From an uncultured Pseudomonadota bacterium (GTDB taxonomy: Bacteria; Myxococcota_A; UBA9160; PR03), in NCBI GenBank assembly GCA_900696485.1, contig CAADGG010000104.1, positions 1-47,683 on the forward strand: DNA of 47,683 bases. Direction: 5' to 3'. Under the pieces are notes generated by a model, which had not been told where the DNA came from, searched no databases, and saw nothing but the letters and a program-made list of their open reading frames with translations. A program made the translations under genes and the position numbers. Positions 34,557 to 43,147 of the stretch are shown here, piece after piece. Position 1 is the first letter of the stretch. Each line of letters opens with the position of its first letter.

Positions 34557-35237
34557 TCAGCGCTCTGGCAGGCCGGTGAAGCGCAGGCCGACGCCCTCGG
34601 GAACCTTGTACCGGACGTTGAGTCCGATCAGCAGCGCCGTCACACCCTCGACGAACCGCGCATTGGCGAGCGGTCCCCCATCGATCGCCCGAAGTCCGGG
34701 AACAAGTTCGCAAAGCGCCATCACCGTCTTGCGCGGGCCGGAGGCTCCGGAGACCACGACGTCGCACTCGACCGGCTGCGCGAGCTCGCGCAGGCGGTGG
34801 GCCGAGACGTTCTGGAACGCCGAGACGACGTGGACGCCGGCCGGCACCAGCGCAGCGACCAGCTCGGCGCACGACCCCTGCCAGACGCCGACGGTCCGGA
34901 CGGCGCCGTCGCCGATCGCCGTGGCGAGCGGCACGCCCATCGAGACCACGATCTGGTCGGCGACGAGCCGCTCCTTCACCGCCTTCACGGTGCCGGCCGT
35001 GTGCTCGAACGGCACCGACAGGATGACGATCGGCGCCTGCACGACGGCGTCCGCGTTGTCGAGGCCTTCGACCTGCGCGCCGGCGACGGCGTCCCGCACC
35101 TCCTGCGCCGCGGCGACGGCGCGCTCGAGCTTGCGCGATCCGATGAAGACGGGCCGACCCGCCTTCGCGAAGCGCAGCGCGAGTCCGAGCCCCTGATCTC
35201 CGGTCCCACCGAGAATCGCGATCGCGTTCTGATCCAT
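34557..35237 (-). CDS. npdG: NADPH-dependent F420 reductase
   Basis: Transfers hydride between NADPH and the deazaflavin cofactor F420 (226 aa). The Rossmann start AIAILGGTGDQGLGLALRFA and IGSRKLERA (binding the NADPH 2-phosphate) are followed by VILSVPFEHTAGTVKAV and VSAFQNVSAHRL, all typical of the Npd/Fno group. The ATG at 35237 sits directly before the Rossmann strand. It implies that the organism uses F420, although no F420 biosynthesis gene is in view. Divergent from the DUF971 gene. Confidence 0.88.
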   Translation of the reverse strand: MDQNAIAILGGTGDQGLGLALRFAKAGRPVFIGSRKLERAVAAAQEVRDAVAGAQVEGLDNADAVVQAPIVILSVPFEHTAGTVKAVKERLVADQIVVSMGVPLATAIGDGAVRTVGVWQGSCAELVAALVPAGVHVVSAFQNVSAHRLRELAQPVECDVVVSGASGPRKTVMALCELVPGLRAIDGGPLANARFVEGVTALLIGLNVRYKVPEGVGLRFTGLPER

Positions 35238-35295
35238 GGCGGCGGAGGCTAGCCCGTCACGGGCCGGCGGCGAGGGAAGCCAGTAGCTTCGGGGC

Positions 35296-35637
35296 ATGCA
35301 GGAAGAACGCGCGTTCGTGCCGGCGTCGATCCGGCAGCAGGGCCCGCAGACGCTGGGCGTCACGTGGGGCGATGGCCACGAGAGCGAGTATGGCGTGCGG
35401 GCGCTGCGGCTCGCGTGCGCCTGCGCCTCGTGCATCGACGAATGGAGCGGCAAGGAGCAGCTCGACGAGGCGACCGTGCCCGCCGACGTCCGGCCGCTGC
35501 GCATCACGCCGGTGGGTCGCTACGCCGTTCAGATCGCCTGGAGCGATGGCCACGAGACAGGGATCTACCCGTTCCGCCGGCTGCGCGCGCTGTGCGCGTG
35601 CGCGGCGTGTCGGCCGGAGCCCGCCGCCGGAGCCTGA
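35296..35637 (+). CDS. DUF971 domain protein
   Basis: A 113-residue protein with two matching halves: LGVTWGDGHESEYGVRALRL and VQIAWSDGHETGIYPFRRLR. Both carry the W-x-D-G-H motif of the DUF971 (GBBH-like N-terminal) domain. That domain is thought to bind zinc or iron and is linked to Fe-S assembly (as in ApbC/Mrp fusions). Cys-rich ends (LACACASC and LCACAAC) could bind metal. It is followed 1 nt later by the ybaN gene. Confidence 0.85.
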   Translation: MQEERAFVPASIRQQGPQTLGVTWGDGHESEYGVRALRLACACASCIDEWSGKEQLDEATVPADVRPLRITPVGRYAVQIAWSDGHETGIYPFRRLRALCACAACRPEPAAGA

Positions 35638-35638
35638 C

Positions 35639-36079
35639 ATGGCGCTGCGCCCGATTCCGCCGCGCGACTACCGCGACGACGCGAAGCCGGTCGCCTCGCC
35701 GCTGCTGCGTTTCGTGCTGCTGGCCGTCGGGCTGCTGTGCGTCGGGCTCGGAACCCTCGGCGTCGTCACGCCGATCCTGCCGACGACGCCGTTCCTGATC
35801 GTCGCCGCGGCCTGCTTCGCCCGCGCGTCACCGCGTCTCTACCAGCGGCTGCTCGCCAACGCGACGTTCGGTCCGCTGATCCGAGACTGGCGCGAGCAGC
35901 GGGCGATTCCGCGCCGCGCGAAACTCACGGCGACCGCGGCGATCAGCGTGACGATCGGCAGCTCGGCGGTTTTCTTCGTCGAGCCGCTGTGGTTGCGGAT
36001 CCTGCTCGTTGCGACCGGCGGCACGCTGTGCACGTGGATCTGGCGGCAGCGGACGCCCGACGCGCCGCGCCGGCTGTGA
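35639..36079 (+). CDS. YbaN/DUF454 family membrane protein
   Basis: A 146-residue inner-membrane protein. The segment VGLGTLGVVTPILPTTPFLI is the DUF454 hallmark, followed by CFARASPRLYQRLLAN and FGPLIRDWREQRAIPRRAK. About four membrane helices. Its function is unknown. The ATG overlaps the spacing after the DUF971 stop by one nt, so the two are likely co-translated. Confidence 0.88.
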   Translation: MALRPIPPRDYRDDAKPVASPLLRFVLLAVGLLCVGLGTLGVVTPILPTTPFLIVAAACFARASPRLYQRLLANATFGPLIRDWREQRAIPRRAKLTATAAISVTIGSSAVFFVEPLWLRILLVATGGTLCTWIWRQRTPDAPRRL

Positions 36080-36088
36080 TCGCGCGGC

Positions 36089-37246
36089 TCAGCCGGGCGT
36101 CTCCAGCAGCCGGACGAAGAACTCCGCCATCGCCTCGACCTCCCCGATCTCGACGAACTCCCGCGCGGTGTGCGCCTGCTCGATCGAGCCGGGTCCCATC
36201 ACCACGGCGGGGACCCCGCGCCGGGCGAAGAGGCCTGCATCGGTGGCGAACGCGACCGACGTCGGCGGCGCATCGCGATCCATCGTGGCCAGCACGGCGC
36301 GGCAGTCGCGCACGGCCGCCGACGTCGCCGCGGTGGCGAGGGCGGGCTTCCGGGCTGCGACATGGTCCACGTGCACGAACTCGGCCACCCCGGCGTCGGC
36401 GAGCGCCGCGTCGAGCTCTCGCCGCACCGTCGTCTCGTCTTCGCCGGGCAGCAGCCGCCGGTCGGTCACGAGCCACGCGTGGTCCGGCACCACGTTGAAA
36501 CCGTGGCCACCGCCGACCAGCCCGACCGACAGCGTCGCCGGCCCGAGCTCCGGATCCCGACGCGCACCGAGCCGGCCGGCGAGCGCCTCGAGCCCGAGCG
36601 CGGCACGGGCGATCGCGTAGATCGCGTTGCGGCCAGCCGCCGGGTTGCTCGAGTGGCCGGCGATGCCGCGCGCCACCAGCCGCGCCTCGGCGATGCCCTT
36701 GTGGTGCGTGACGACGCGCAGGCCCGTCGGCTCGGTCGCGAGAACCCAGTCCGGCTGTCGCGCGCCGAGGTGCGCGAGCACATCGGCGATGCCGCTGCTG
36801 CCGAACTCCTCGTCGGCCTCGCCGACGACGACGACCGGCCGGCGCAGCGTGCCGCGCGGCAACACGATCTCGAGCGCAGCGACCAGCGCGGCCATGCCGC
36901 CCTTGGTGTCGCACGCGCCGCGGCCATACAGCCGCGTGCCGTCGAGGCGCGGATCGAACGGCTCGATCTCCATGCCGTCGACCGGCACCGTGTCGAGATG
37001 CGATGCCACCAGCAGCGGTGCGCGGCGGTCGCCCGGCGGCCGAGCCTCCGCGACGACACTGGCGCGCGCGCCGCGGCCGATCACCGCGGCATCGAGCCCG
37101 AGCCGCTGGAGCTGCGCGGCGACGTGCTCGGCGTAGCGACGCTCGCCCGTGATGGACGCCGGCAGATCCGCGCGCTCCATCGGATTCACCGACGGGATCG
37201 CGATGTAGTCGCGCAACAGCGCGACGCTGCGGTCGAGGGCCGGCAT
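36089..37246 (-). CDS. M20-family metallopeptidase (ArgE/DapE-like)
   Basis: A 385-residue di-zinc amidohydrolase of the acetylornithine deacetylase/DapE group. The metal-binding VASHLDTVPVDGME and YGRGACDTKGGMAAL give the first His and bridging Asp. GEADEEFGSSG carries the catalytic Glu pair and a late His is in EQAHTAREF. The dimerisation domain has RGIAGHSSNP. The substrate (acetylornithine, succinyl-diaminopimelate or a dipeptide) is not clear. The start at the ATG 37246 removes a low-complexity N-terminus. Confidence 0.88.
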   Translation of the reverse strand: MPALDRSVALLRDYIAIPSVNPMERADLPASITGERRYAEHVAAQLQRLGLDAAVIGRGARASVVAEARPPGDRRAPLLVASHLDTVPVDGMEIEPFDPRLDGTRLYGRGACDTKGGMAALVAALEIVLPRGTLRRPVVVVGEADEEFGSSGIADVLAHLGARQPDWVLATEPTGLRVVTHHKGIAEARLVARGIAGHSSNPAAGRNAIYAIARAALGLEALAGRLGARRDPELGPATLSVGLVGGGHGFNVVPDHAWLVTDRRLLPGEDETTVRRELDAALADAGVAEFVHVDHVAARKPALATAATSAAVRDCRAVLATMDRDAPPTSVAFATDAGLFARRGVPAVVMGPGSIEQAHTAREFVEIGEVEAMAEFFVRLLETPG

Positions 37247-37369
37247 CGCAGGGCCTCCGCGCCCGACGCTACCGCAGCCGCGCGCCTGCGGCCGGAACGC
37301 CGCCACCAGCGCCTCCGGGTTCGGCCCCGCCGCGAGGCGCTCGCCGCGCCGTCACGGCGGAACCATGGC

Positions 37370-38011
37370 TCATGTCTCCTTCCCGACGCCGCCCATGAAG
37401 TCCGCGCTCGTCGCGTCGGACGGCGCTGCGACCTCGACGATCCGTTCCGGCACGTCGTCGTACTCGAGGCGCAGCGCGCGGCTCATGATCGCGTGCATCT
37501 CGTACAGCGCCGTCACGTACGTGAGTTCGAGGATCTCCTCGTCGCCGAGCTGCGCGTGCAGCCGGTCGAAGGTCGCATCGTGCACGCGGCCGGCCTGCAG
37601 CACCAGCTCGTCGACGTACGCGAGCACGGCGCGCTCGAGCGGGGAGAAGACGTCGGCGCCGGACCAACTCGGGACCGCGGCGATCTTCGCCTCCGAGAGC
37701 CCCACGTCGCGCGCCGCCTTGCAGTGTTGCGAGAACACGAACTGGCTCTCGCGCACATACCCGGCCCGCATCTGTCCGAGCTCGCGCAGCTGCGGATCGA
37801 GTTTGCGCGCCCGGCTGCGGTAGAAGCCAAAGCCGGCGACCGCGTGCCGGAAGCAATCCGGCACCAGCGCGAACACCGTCCACCAGTTGCCCGCCGTCCC
37901 GGTGGCGGTCCCCGGCTCGGCCACCGGGCAGCGCCCACCGAACAGCAGGTCGTACACCGTCCGCACCTCCGCCGACGCCTCGGCGCGCGGAACCTGTCTC
38001 AATCTCGGCAT
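37370..38011 (-). CDS. Carboxymuconolactone decarboxylase-family (AhpD-like) protein
   Basis: A 213-residue all-helical protein of the CMD/AhpD superfamily. The core segment is LDPQLRELGQMRAGYVRESQFVF then SQHCKAARDVGLSE. AhpD has a redox-active CxxC at this point; here it is SxxC (SQHC), so thiol peroxidase activity is doubtful. GGGAGAGAGG sits just before the ATG. One 88-bp palindrome begins only 20 bp upstream of this start codon. Confidence 0.82.
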   Translation of the reverse strand: MPRLRQVPRAEASAEVRTVYDLLFGGRCPVAEPGTATGTAGNWWTVFALVPDCFRHAVAGFGFYRSRARKLDPQLRELGQMRAGYVRESQFVFSQHCKAARDVGLSEAKIAAVPSWSGADVFSPLERAVLAYVDELVLQAGRVHDATFDRLHAQLGDEEILELTYVTALYEMHAIMSRALRLEYDDVPERIVEVAAPSDATSADFMGGVGKET

Positions 38012-38030
38012 CCTCTCTCCCTTCCTTCCG

Positions 38031-38118
38031 CCGTCAAGAAAGGGGCCGGGTTGGATTCGTCAACTTTTCCCCTCACGGGGAAAAGTTGACGAATCCAACC
38101 CGGCCCCTTTCTTGACGG
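38031..38118. repeat. 88-bp perfect palindrome, copy 1
   Basis: Two 42-bp arms, identical as reverse complements (38031-38072 and 38077-38118), flank the four-base loop TCAC. The arms begin CCGTCAAGAAAGGGGCCGGG and end near CAACTTTTCCCC. It is base-for-base the same as the element at 41171. On the minus strand it supplies the last codons and the TGA of the glycosyltransferase gene. Confidence 0.95.
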
Positions 38119-39265
38119 CACGGCCTTTCCACGTGGCGCCGCCGGCACGGTGGTAGCGGCGCGCGGAATCGATCGTCATCGCGGCGTACAGCGTGCCGGC
38201 GAGCGGCAGCGCGAAGGCCCAGAGCGGCGCACGGCCGTACAGCGCGAGGGTCGGCACGAAGCTCGCGGCCATCAGCACCCACGCGGCGACGCCGAGCGCG
38301 CCGGCCGCCGCGTCGCCGTGCCACGGCCACGCGAGCGCCGCCAGCGGCGGCACGACGTACAACAGCAGGAGCCCCGCCAGGCAGCCGGCCAGCCAGACCG
38401 GCGAGTAGCGCAGCTGCGTGTAGGCGCTGCGCGCCACCATCCGCCACACATCCCCGATGCCGGCATACGGCCGCACCGAGCGTTCGGCGGTCGACAGCCC
38501 GAGCCAGATCGGTCCGGCGCGCTTCACCGCGCGGCCGAGCGCGCAATCGTCGATCACCTCGCCGCGCAGCGCCTCGATGCCGCCGGCGCGCGTCAAGGCG
38601 GTGCGGCGCACCAGGGCACAGCCGCCGGCTGCCGCCGCCGTCCGCGCATGCGGATCGTTGACACGCGGGAACGGATAGAGCTGCTGGAAGAAGTAGACGA
38701 ACGCCGGCACCAGCAGCCCGCCCCAGCCCCCGTCCGCGTGCAGCCGCACCATCAGCGACACCAGGTCGAGACGCTCCGCCTCGGCCTTCGCCACCAGCCG
38801 GCGCAGACTGTCCGGGCCGTGCGCGACGTCGGCATCGGTGAACCACCAGAACTCGGGCGCCGGGTCGGAGCCCGACGCGGCGCGCACGCCGGTCTCGACC
38901 GCCCACATCTTGCCGACCCAGCCGGGCGGCCGCGGGGGTGTCGACACGATCCGGAGCGACCCGCCGGCGGGATGCACGCGGGCCAGCTGCTCGGCGACCG
39001 CGGCGGTTCCGTCGCTGCTCTCGTCGTCGGCGAGCACGATCCGCAGCGCACCTGGGTAGTCCTGATCCAGCAGAGAGCGCAGCGTCTGCGGCAACAGAGC
39101 CGCCTCGTCGCGGGCCGGCACGACGGCCACGACATCCGGCCACGCGGGCGGCGCCGGCGCGCGGCCGTCGAGGCGCTGATCGGCGAGCCAGAAGCGCCCG
39201 TCGGCGAAGACGAGCACGCACCATGCCGCCAGCGACAGCACACAGAGTAGTGTCCACACACTCAT
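38060..39265 (-). CDS. hpnB: HpnB-like membrane glycosyltransferase
   Basis: A family 2 glycosyltransferase related to the hopanoid-associated HpnB (401 aa). An N-terminal helix is followed by the GT-A domain: VVAVVPARDEAALLPQTLRS, VLADDESSDGTA, FTDADV (DxD-like metal site) and GEVIDDCALGRAVKR. The segment SVRPYAGIGDVWRMVARSAY is HpnB-like, and about three helices follow. The last 18 residues (VKKGAGLDSSTF and on) are encoded by the 88-bp palindrome, so the native C-terminus was replaced or extended. ATG overlaps the upstream hydrolase stop. Confidence 0.85.
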   Translation of the reverse strand: MSVWTLLCVLSLAAWCVLVFADGRFWLADQRLDGRAPAPPAWPDVVAVVPARDEAALLPQTLRSLLDQDYPGALRIVLADDESSDGTAAVAEQLARVHPAGGSLRIVSTPPRPPGWVGKMWAVETGVRAASGSDPAPEFWWFTDADVAHGPDSLRRLVAKAEAERLDLVSLMVRLHADGGWGGLLVPAFVYFFQQLYPFPRVNDPHARTAAAAGGCALVRRTALTRAGGIEALRGEVIDDCALGRAVKRAGPIWLGLSTAERSVRPYAGIGDVWRMVARSAYTQLRYSPVWLAGCLAGLLLLYVVPPLAALAWPWHGDAAAGALGVAAWVLMAASFVPTLALYGRAPLWAFALPLAGTLYAAMTIDSARRYHRAGGATWKGRAVKKGAGLDSSTFPREGKS

Positions 39266-40170
39266 GGTTCGGACTCCGGCGTCGCGCCGTCCGGCAACGC
39301 GTCGAGGAAGTGCGCGAGCGCCTCCGAGACCGGCGCGCGCGCCTCGAGATTCACCACGTGCCCGGCGTCCGGCACGACGACGAGCATCGTGTCCGGGAGC
39401 GCCGCGGCGAGCTGTTCGCTGGCCTCGCGCGAGACCCGGTCGCGTGCTCCGACGACGACCAGCAACGGCAGGCGGTGCGGCCGGAGCGCGTCGGCGAACT
39501 CGCGCCAGCCCGGCTGCTGCGCCAGCAGCCGGCGCAGTGTGGACGCGATCGCGTGCGGGGCGTGCTCGAGGAAGCCGAGCCGGACCATCTGCGCGGCGGC
39601 GGGATCGAGGCCGGACTCGGGTCCCCAGGCGTAGCGGGTGCCGGCCGCTTCGAGACCGTCGCGCTCGATCGCATCGGCGAACGCAAGCGCCCAGTCCCGC
39701 TGGCGCGCGGCGCCGGCGTCCGCGTCGCCGGCTCCGCGCGCGCCCGGCGCCGGCGCCGCGAGCACCAGCCCGCGCACGCGCTCCGGGTGGGCGATGGCAA
39801 AGCGAGCGGCGATGCCGGCGCCCATCGACAGACCGCCGACGACCGCCGCGTCTCGGCGCACTCGAGGCTGCCGGGGGACGCCGAGCGTGTCGAGGACCCG
39901 CCCGACATCGTCGACGAAACACGCCGGTGCGTAGGCGGACTCCTCGCCCGGCGCCTCGCTGCGCGCGTGCCCGCGGACATCGAACGCCGCCACGCGGGCG
40001 CGCGTGCGCAGCGCCCGCATCTGCGGGCGCCAGTTGCGCGCGCTGCCGCCGAAGCCGTGCAGCAGGCACAGCGTCGGCACCGACGGAGCCGCCGCGGCCG
40101 GAGACGCCGGAGCCGGGCCGTCGATCTCGAGATGCAGCGCCGGCGCGCCGGAAATCCTCTCCGTCTGCAA
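39262..40170 (-). CDS. Alpha/beta hydrolase
   Basis: A 302-residue serine hydrolase. The oxyanion loop is CLLHGFGGSARNWRPQMRAL. DVRGHARSEAPG precedes the nucleophile elbow VGGLSMGAG, and an Asp (GARDRVS) and a late His (DAGHVVNLEA) complete the triad. No signal peptide. The frame opens upstream to 40296, but the TTG at 40170 has GGAGGAG ending three nt before it and keeps clear of the divergent NUDIX gene. Its stop overlaps the hpnB start (ATGA). Confidence 0.85.
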   Translation of the reverse strand: MQTERISGAPALHLEIDGPAPASPAAAAPSVPTLCLLHGFGGSARNWRPQMRALRTRARVAAFDVRGHARSEAPGEESAYAPACFVDDVGRVLDTLGVPRQPRVRRDAAVVGGLSMGAGIAARFAIAHPERVRGLVLAAPAPGARGAGDADAGAARQRDWALAFADAIERDGLEAAGTRYAWGPESGLDPAAAQMVRLGFLEHAPHAIASTLRRLLAQQPGWREFADALRPHRLPLLVVVGARDRVSREASEQLAAALPDTMLVVVPDAGHVVNLEARAPVSEALAHFLDALPDGATPESEP

Positions 40171-40305
40171 GCGCTCCTCCGTGCCGGCCGCACCGGTCCG
40201 GCTGCGTCGATTGCGACCCGGCCGGGCACGGCCCCGCTCGCCCGCCCGGCCTTCGCCGAACGGCCGGCCGCGCGCGGCGCCGGGCTGTGCCATCATGCCG
40301 GCGCC

Positions 40306-41148
40306 GTGCCCGAAGCCAGACGCGTCCTCCCGCCGCCGATCCCGTCGGCCACCATCCTACTGATCCGGGAGCCGCGGGGCAGCGGCGAGGCCGCCGGACC
40401 CGCCCCCGCCGGCCCGAGCGCCTTCGAGGTCTTCATGGTCCAGCGCCACCACCAGGTGGACTTTGCGTCGAGCGCGCTGGTCTTCCCGGGCGGCAAGGTC
40501 GATCCGTCCGATCGCGACCCGGCCCTGCGCGCGCGCTGCGCCGCTGCCGGCGCGTTCGACGACGAGACGGTGGCCTACCGCATCGCCGCCGTGCGCGAGA
40601 CGTTCGAGGAGTCCGGCGTGCTGGTCGCGCGCGCCCGCGGCGCCGCCGGCCTGGTGCCTGCCGCCCGCGCGCTCGAGATCGAAGCGCGCTGGCGCGGCCC
40701 GCTCAACGAGAAGCGCGTCCGGTTCGGGGAGATCGCCGCTGCCGAGGATCTCGAGCTGGCGCTCGACGCGCTGGTGCTGTTCGCGCACTGGATCACCCCG
40801 GAGTTCATGCCGAAGCGTTTCGACACGCACTTCTATCTGGTGTCCGTGCCGCACGACCAGGCGGCTGTGCACGACGGCGGGGAATCCGTCGATTCGCGCT
40901 GGATTGCGCCGACGCAGGCCCTCGCCGACGGCGCGGCCGGCCGGCTCTCGATCATCTTCCCGACCCGCATGCAGCTCGCGAAGCTCGCGCGAGCGACGTC
41001 CGTGGCCGATGCGCTCGAACGGGCCGTGCACGCGCCGGTCGTGCCGGTGCTGCCGACGATCGGCAAAGGCGCGAGCGGCCCGGTGATCCGGATCCCGGCA
41101 GAAGCCGACTACGACCTCATCGAAGCGCCGCTCGACGACATCCGCTGA
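40306..41148 (+). CDS. NUDIX hydrolase (NUDT19/CoA-diphosphatase-like)
   Basis: A 280-residue NUDIX protein. It opens with PPPIPSATILLIREP, then FEVFMVQRHHQVDFASSALV and FPGGKVDPSD. The NUDIX-box helix RETFEESGV is well kept but lies about 30 residues after the Gly, an expanded box as in the NUDT19/RP2p group that cleaves CoA and acyl-CoA. FAHWITPEFMPKRFDTHFYL is a further family segment. The GTG at 40306 is chosen because the frame upstream is antisense to the hydrolase. Confidence 0.85.
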   Translation: MPEARRVLPPPIPSATILLIREPRGSGEAAGPAPAGPSAFEVFMVQRHHQVDFASSALVFPGGKVDPSDRDPALRARCAAAGAFDDETVAYRIAAVRETFEESGVLVARARGAAGLVPAARALEIEARWRGPLNEKRVRFGEIAAAEDLELALDALVLFAHWITPEFMPKRFDTHFYLVSVPHDQAAVHDGGESVDSRWIAPTQALADGAAGRLSIIFPTRMQLAKLARATSVADALERAVHAPVVPVLPTIGKGASGPVIRIPAEADYDLIEAPLDDIR

Positions 41149-41170
41149 CCGCACCGCCGATCCCGCGACT

Positions 41171-41258
41171 CCGTCAAGAAAGGGGCCGGGTTGGATTCGT
41201 CAACTTTTCCCCTCACGGGGAAAAGTTGACGAATCCAACCCGGCCCCTTTCTTGACGG
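41171..41258. repeat. 88-bp perfect palindrome, copy 2
   Basis: Arms 41171-41212 and 41217-41258, loop TCAC. Identical in sequence and loop orientation to copy 1, 3,140 bp away. It fills the gap between two convergent genes (NUDIX and YdjC-like), where it could also act as a transcription barrier, although no T tract follows. Confidence 0.95.
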
Positions 41259-41260
41259 AA

Positions 41261-42163
41261 TCATGCGAGCAGATCGCGCAGTGCACGCATCCCGACCGTG
41301 CAGATCCCGGCTTCGGCCAGCGCGGCGCGGCCGCGCGCGCTGCCGTAGAACTGGTGCTCGAAGGCGCGCGCGTGATGGTCCGGCGTGATGGCGCGCAGTT
41401 CCTCGCCATCGCGCGCCGGATGGAGAATGAAGTACGTCACACCGGCGCCGAGCCCAGCGAGCCGACTCTGCGCGTGCGCCTCGCCCCCTCCAGCCGGAAA
41501 GCCGAGCGAGTTGCTGTCGAGCGCGTCGAGGATCGGCAACCCGGCGGCGCTCAACAACTCGACGACGCGCCGGATCATGTCTGCGGCCCCGGCCAGCCCG
41601 GCGCGCGCGAGCGCCGGCGGATCCGGCGTCACCGCCAGCGCCGGAATGCGGAACTCCTGGGCGAGCTTCGCGTAGCTCTCGAGGAACGGCGGAAAGAACG
41701 CCGTCCCCATGTGCGCGTCGAGATGCGTGACGTCGATGCCGGCCGAAAGCGCCATCTCGATCTGGGCGCGCAGCTCGGTCTCCACCTCAGCCGGCTTCGC
41801 CCGCTTCGCGACTTCGAGCGACGTGCGCGGCAGGTAGCCCTCCGCGTCGACCAGCGACGGCACCGCCCGGCGGCCGGCGACGGGACCCCAGCGATAGCGC
41901 GACCACTCCGCGTTCAGCGTCAGGTGCACGCCGAGGTCGTACGCGCCGGGATTCGCGCGGGCACGCGCCGCCGCTTCGGGGAACCACGGGCACGGCACCA
42001 TGATCGAGCCGCACGTCACGACGCCGTGCTCGAGCGCGTCGAACGCTCCTTCGTTTGCGGCATGACACATACCGATGTCGTCGGCATGGACGACGGCGAT
42101 GCGGTCGCTCGCGGCGAAGCCGAGCCGTTCGGCGAGTGAGGGCGGGGCGACGGGAGCGGACAT
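41261..42163 (-). CDS. ChbG/YdjC-family carbohydrate deacetylase
   Basis: A 300-residue protein of the YdjC/ChbG polysaccharide deacetylase group. The metal-binding start IAVVHADDIGMCHAANEG gives the Asp-Asp pair, LGVHLTLNAEW the middle His, and VTHLDAHMGTAFFPPF another His. The C-terminal FILHPARDGEEL holds a late His. It probably removes acetyl groups from an amino sugar. GGAGG precedes the ATG at 42163 by six nt. Its stop lies almost directly against palindrome copy 2. Confidence 0.87.
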   Translation of the reverse strand: MSAPVAPPSLAERLGFAASDRIAVVHADDIGMCHAANEGAFDALEHGVVTCGSIMVPCPWFPEAAARARANPGAYDLGVHLTLNAEWSRYRWGPVAGRRAVPSLVDAEGYLPRTSLEVAKRAKPAEVETELRAQIEMALSAGIDVTHLDAHMGTAFFPPFLESYAKLAQEFRIPALAVTPDPPALARAGLAGAADMIRRVVELLSAAGLPILDALDSNSLGFPAGGGEAHAQSRLAGLGAGVTYFILHPARDGEELRAITPDHHARAFEHQFYGSARGRAALAEAGICTVGMRALRDLLA

Positions 42164-42204
42164 GGTGACCTCCGGTGAGCCGGAATGGTACCCTGCGACG
42201 CGCC

Positions 42205-43020
42205 ATGTCCCACGACCCCACACACGCCCCGAAGATCACGGCGCTCGCCGAGCTCGCCAGCCTCGCCGAACGAGCCGTGGACGCCGCCCGGGCCGAGATC
42301 CTGCCGCGCTTCCGCCGCGTCGACGTCGAGACCAAGGCCGACGGCTCGCCCGTTACGGAAGCAGATCGCGCCGCCGAGCAGGCGATCCGCCGCGTGCTCC
42401 GGGCCGGCGACCCGGACGCCGCGATCCTCGGCGAGGAGTTCGGCGCCGAGGGCAACCCGCGGACCGGCTCCGCGTGGGTCATCGACCCGATCGACGGAAC
42501 GATCGCGTTCTCGCGCGGGATCCCGCTGTTCTCGACGCTGGTCGCGCGGCTCGAGGACGGCGTGCCGGTCCTCGGCGTGATCGATCTGCCGGCGCTCGGC
42601 GAACGGACCGTCGGCTGGACCGGCGGCGGCGTGCGCCGCAACGGCGAACCGGTGCGCTGCTCGTCCGCCACCGATCTGCGACACGCGATGATCGCCCACG
42701 GCGACGGGTTCTGCTTCACGCGCGCGCGCGAACAGGACGGCTTCGTCCGGATGGCGCGCGAGCTGCCGTTCTTCCGCGGCTACACCGACGGCTTCGGCCA
42801 CGCGCAGGTACTCTCCGGCGCCGTCGACGCGATGGTGGACCTGGACCTCAACCCGTGGGACTGCGCGGCGACGCAGGCGCTGGTGCCGGCCGCCGGTGGC
42901 CGCTGCGCGACGATCGAGTACCCGCACCTCGGCAAGGTCGGCCTGGTCTTCGGCGCCCCGGCACTGGTGGAGCAGTTGCTCGGCTTCCTGCACCACAAGC
43001 CGTCCGGCCCGAGCGCGTAA
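42205..43020 (+). CDS. hisN: HisN-like histidinol-phosphatase/inositol phosphatase
   Basis: A 271-residue IMPase-family phosphatase with all metal sites kept: KADGSPVTEADRAAE, GEEFG, WVIDPIDGTIAFSRG and a late LNPWDCAATQALV. It most resembles the histidinol-phosphatase HisN/HisK group. In contrast to the relative at 28893, its WD motif is intact. It is divergent from the YdjC-like gene (41 bp between starts) and precedes the acyl-CoA dehydrogenase. Substrate assignment is moderate. Confidence 0.8.
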   Translation: MSHDPTHAPKITALAELASLAERAVDAARAEILPRFRRVDVETKADGSPVTEADRAAEQAIRRVLRAGDPDAAILGEEFGAEGNPRTGSAWVIDPIDGTIAFSRGIPLFSTLVARLEDGVPVLGVIDLPALGERTVGWTGGGVRRNGEPVRCSSATDLRHAMIAHGDGFCFTRAREQDGFVRMARELPFFRGYTDGFGHAQVLSGAVDAMVDLDLNPWDCAATQALVPAAGGRCATIEYPHLGKVGLVFGAPALVEQLLGFLHHKPSGPSA

Positions 43021-43147
43021 AGCGCCGCCGCCACGTCGTTGTTCGGCTCGTTCCCGGCGCAGCCGGCGCGCGCTGCGCCCGCTAGACTCCGGCCTTTCCC
43101 GAGACCCCCGGCGGGTGGCCCGGCCCCGCGCAGCGACGGAGACCCCG

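Noticed and set aside
38031..38118. Palindrome as an ordinary Rho-independent terminator
   Set aside because: The stem is four times longer than usual, has no T run after it, lies partly inside a coding sequence and recurs identically elsewhere.
38938..40305. NUDIX frame extended upstream by about 460 residues
   Set aside because: Antisense to the alpha/beta hydrolase and HpnB genes; Arg/Pro/Ala-rich.
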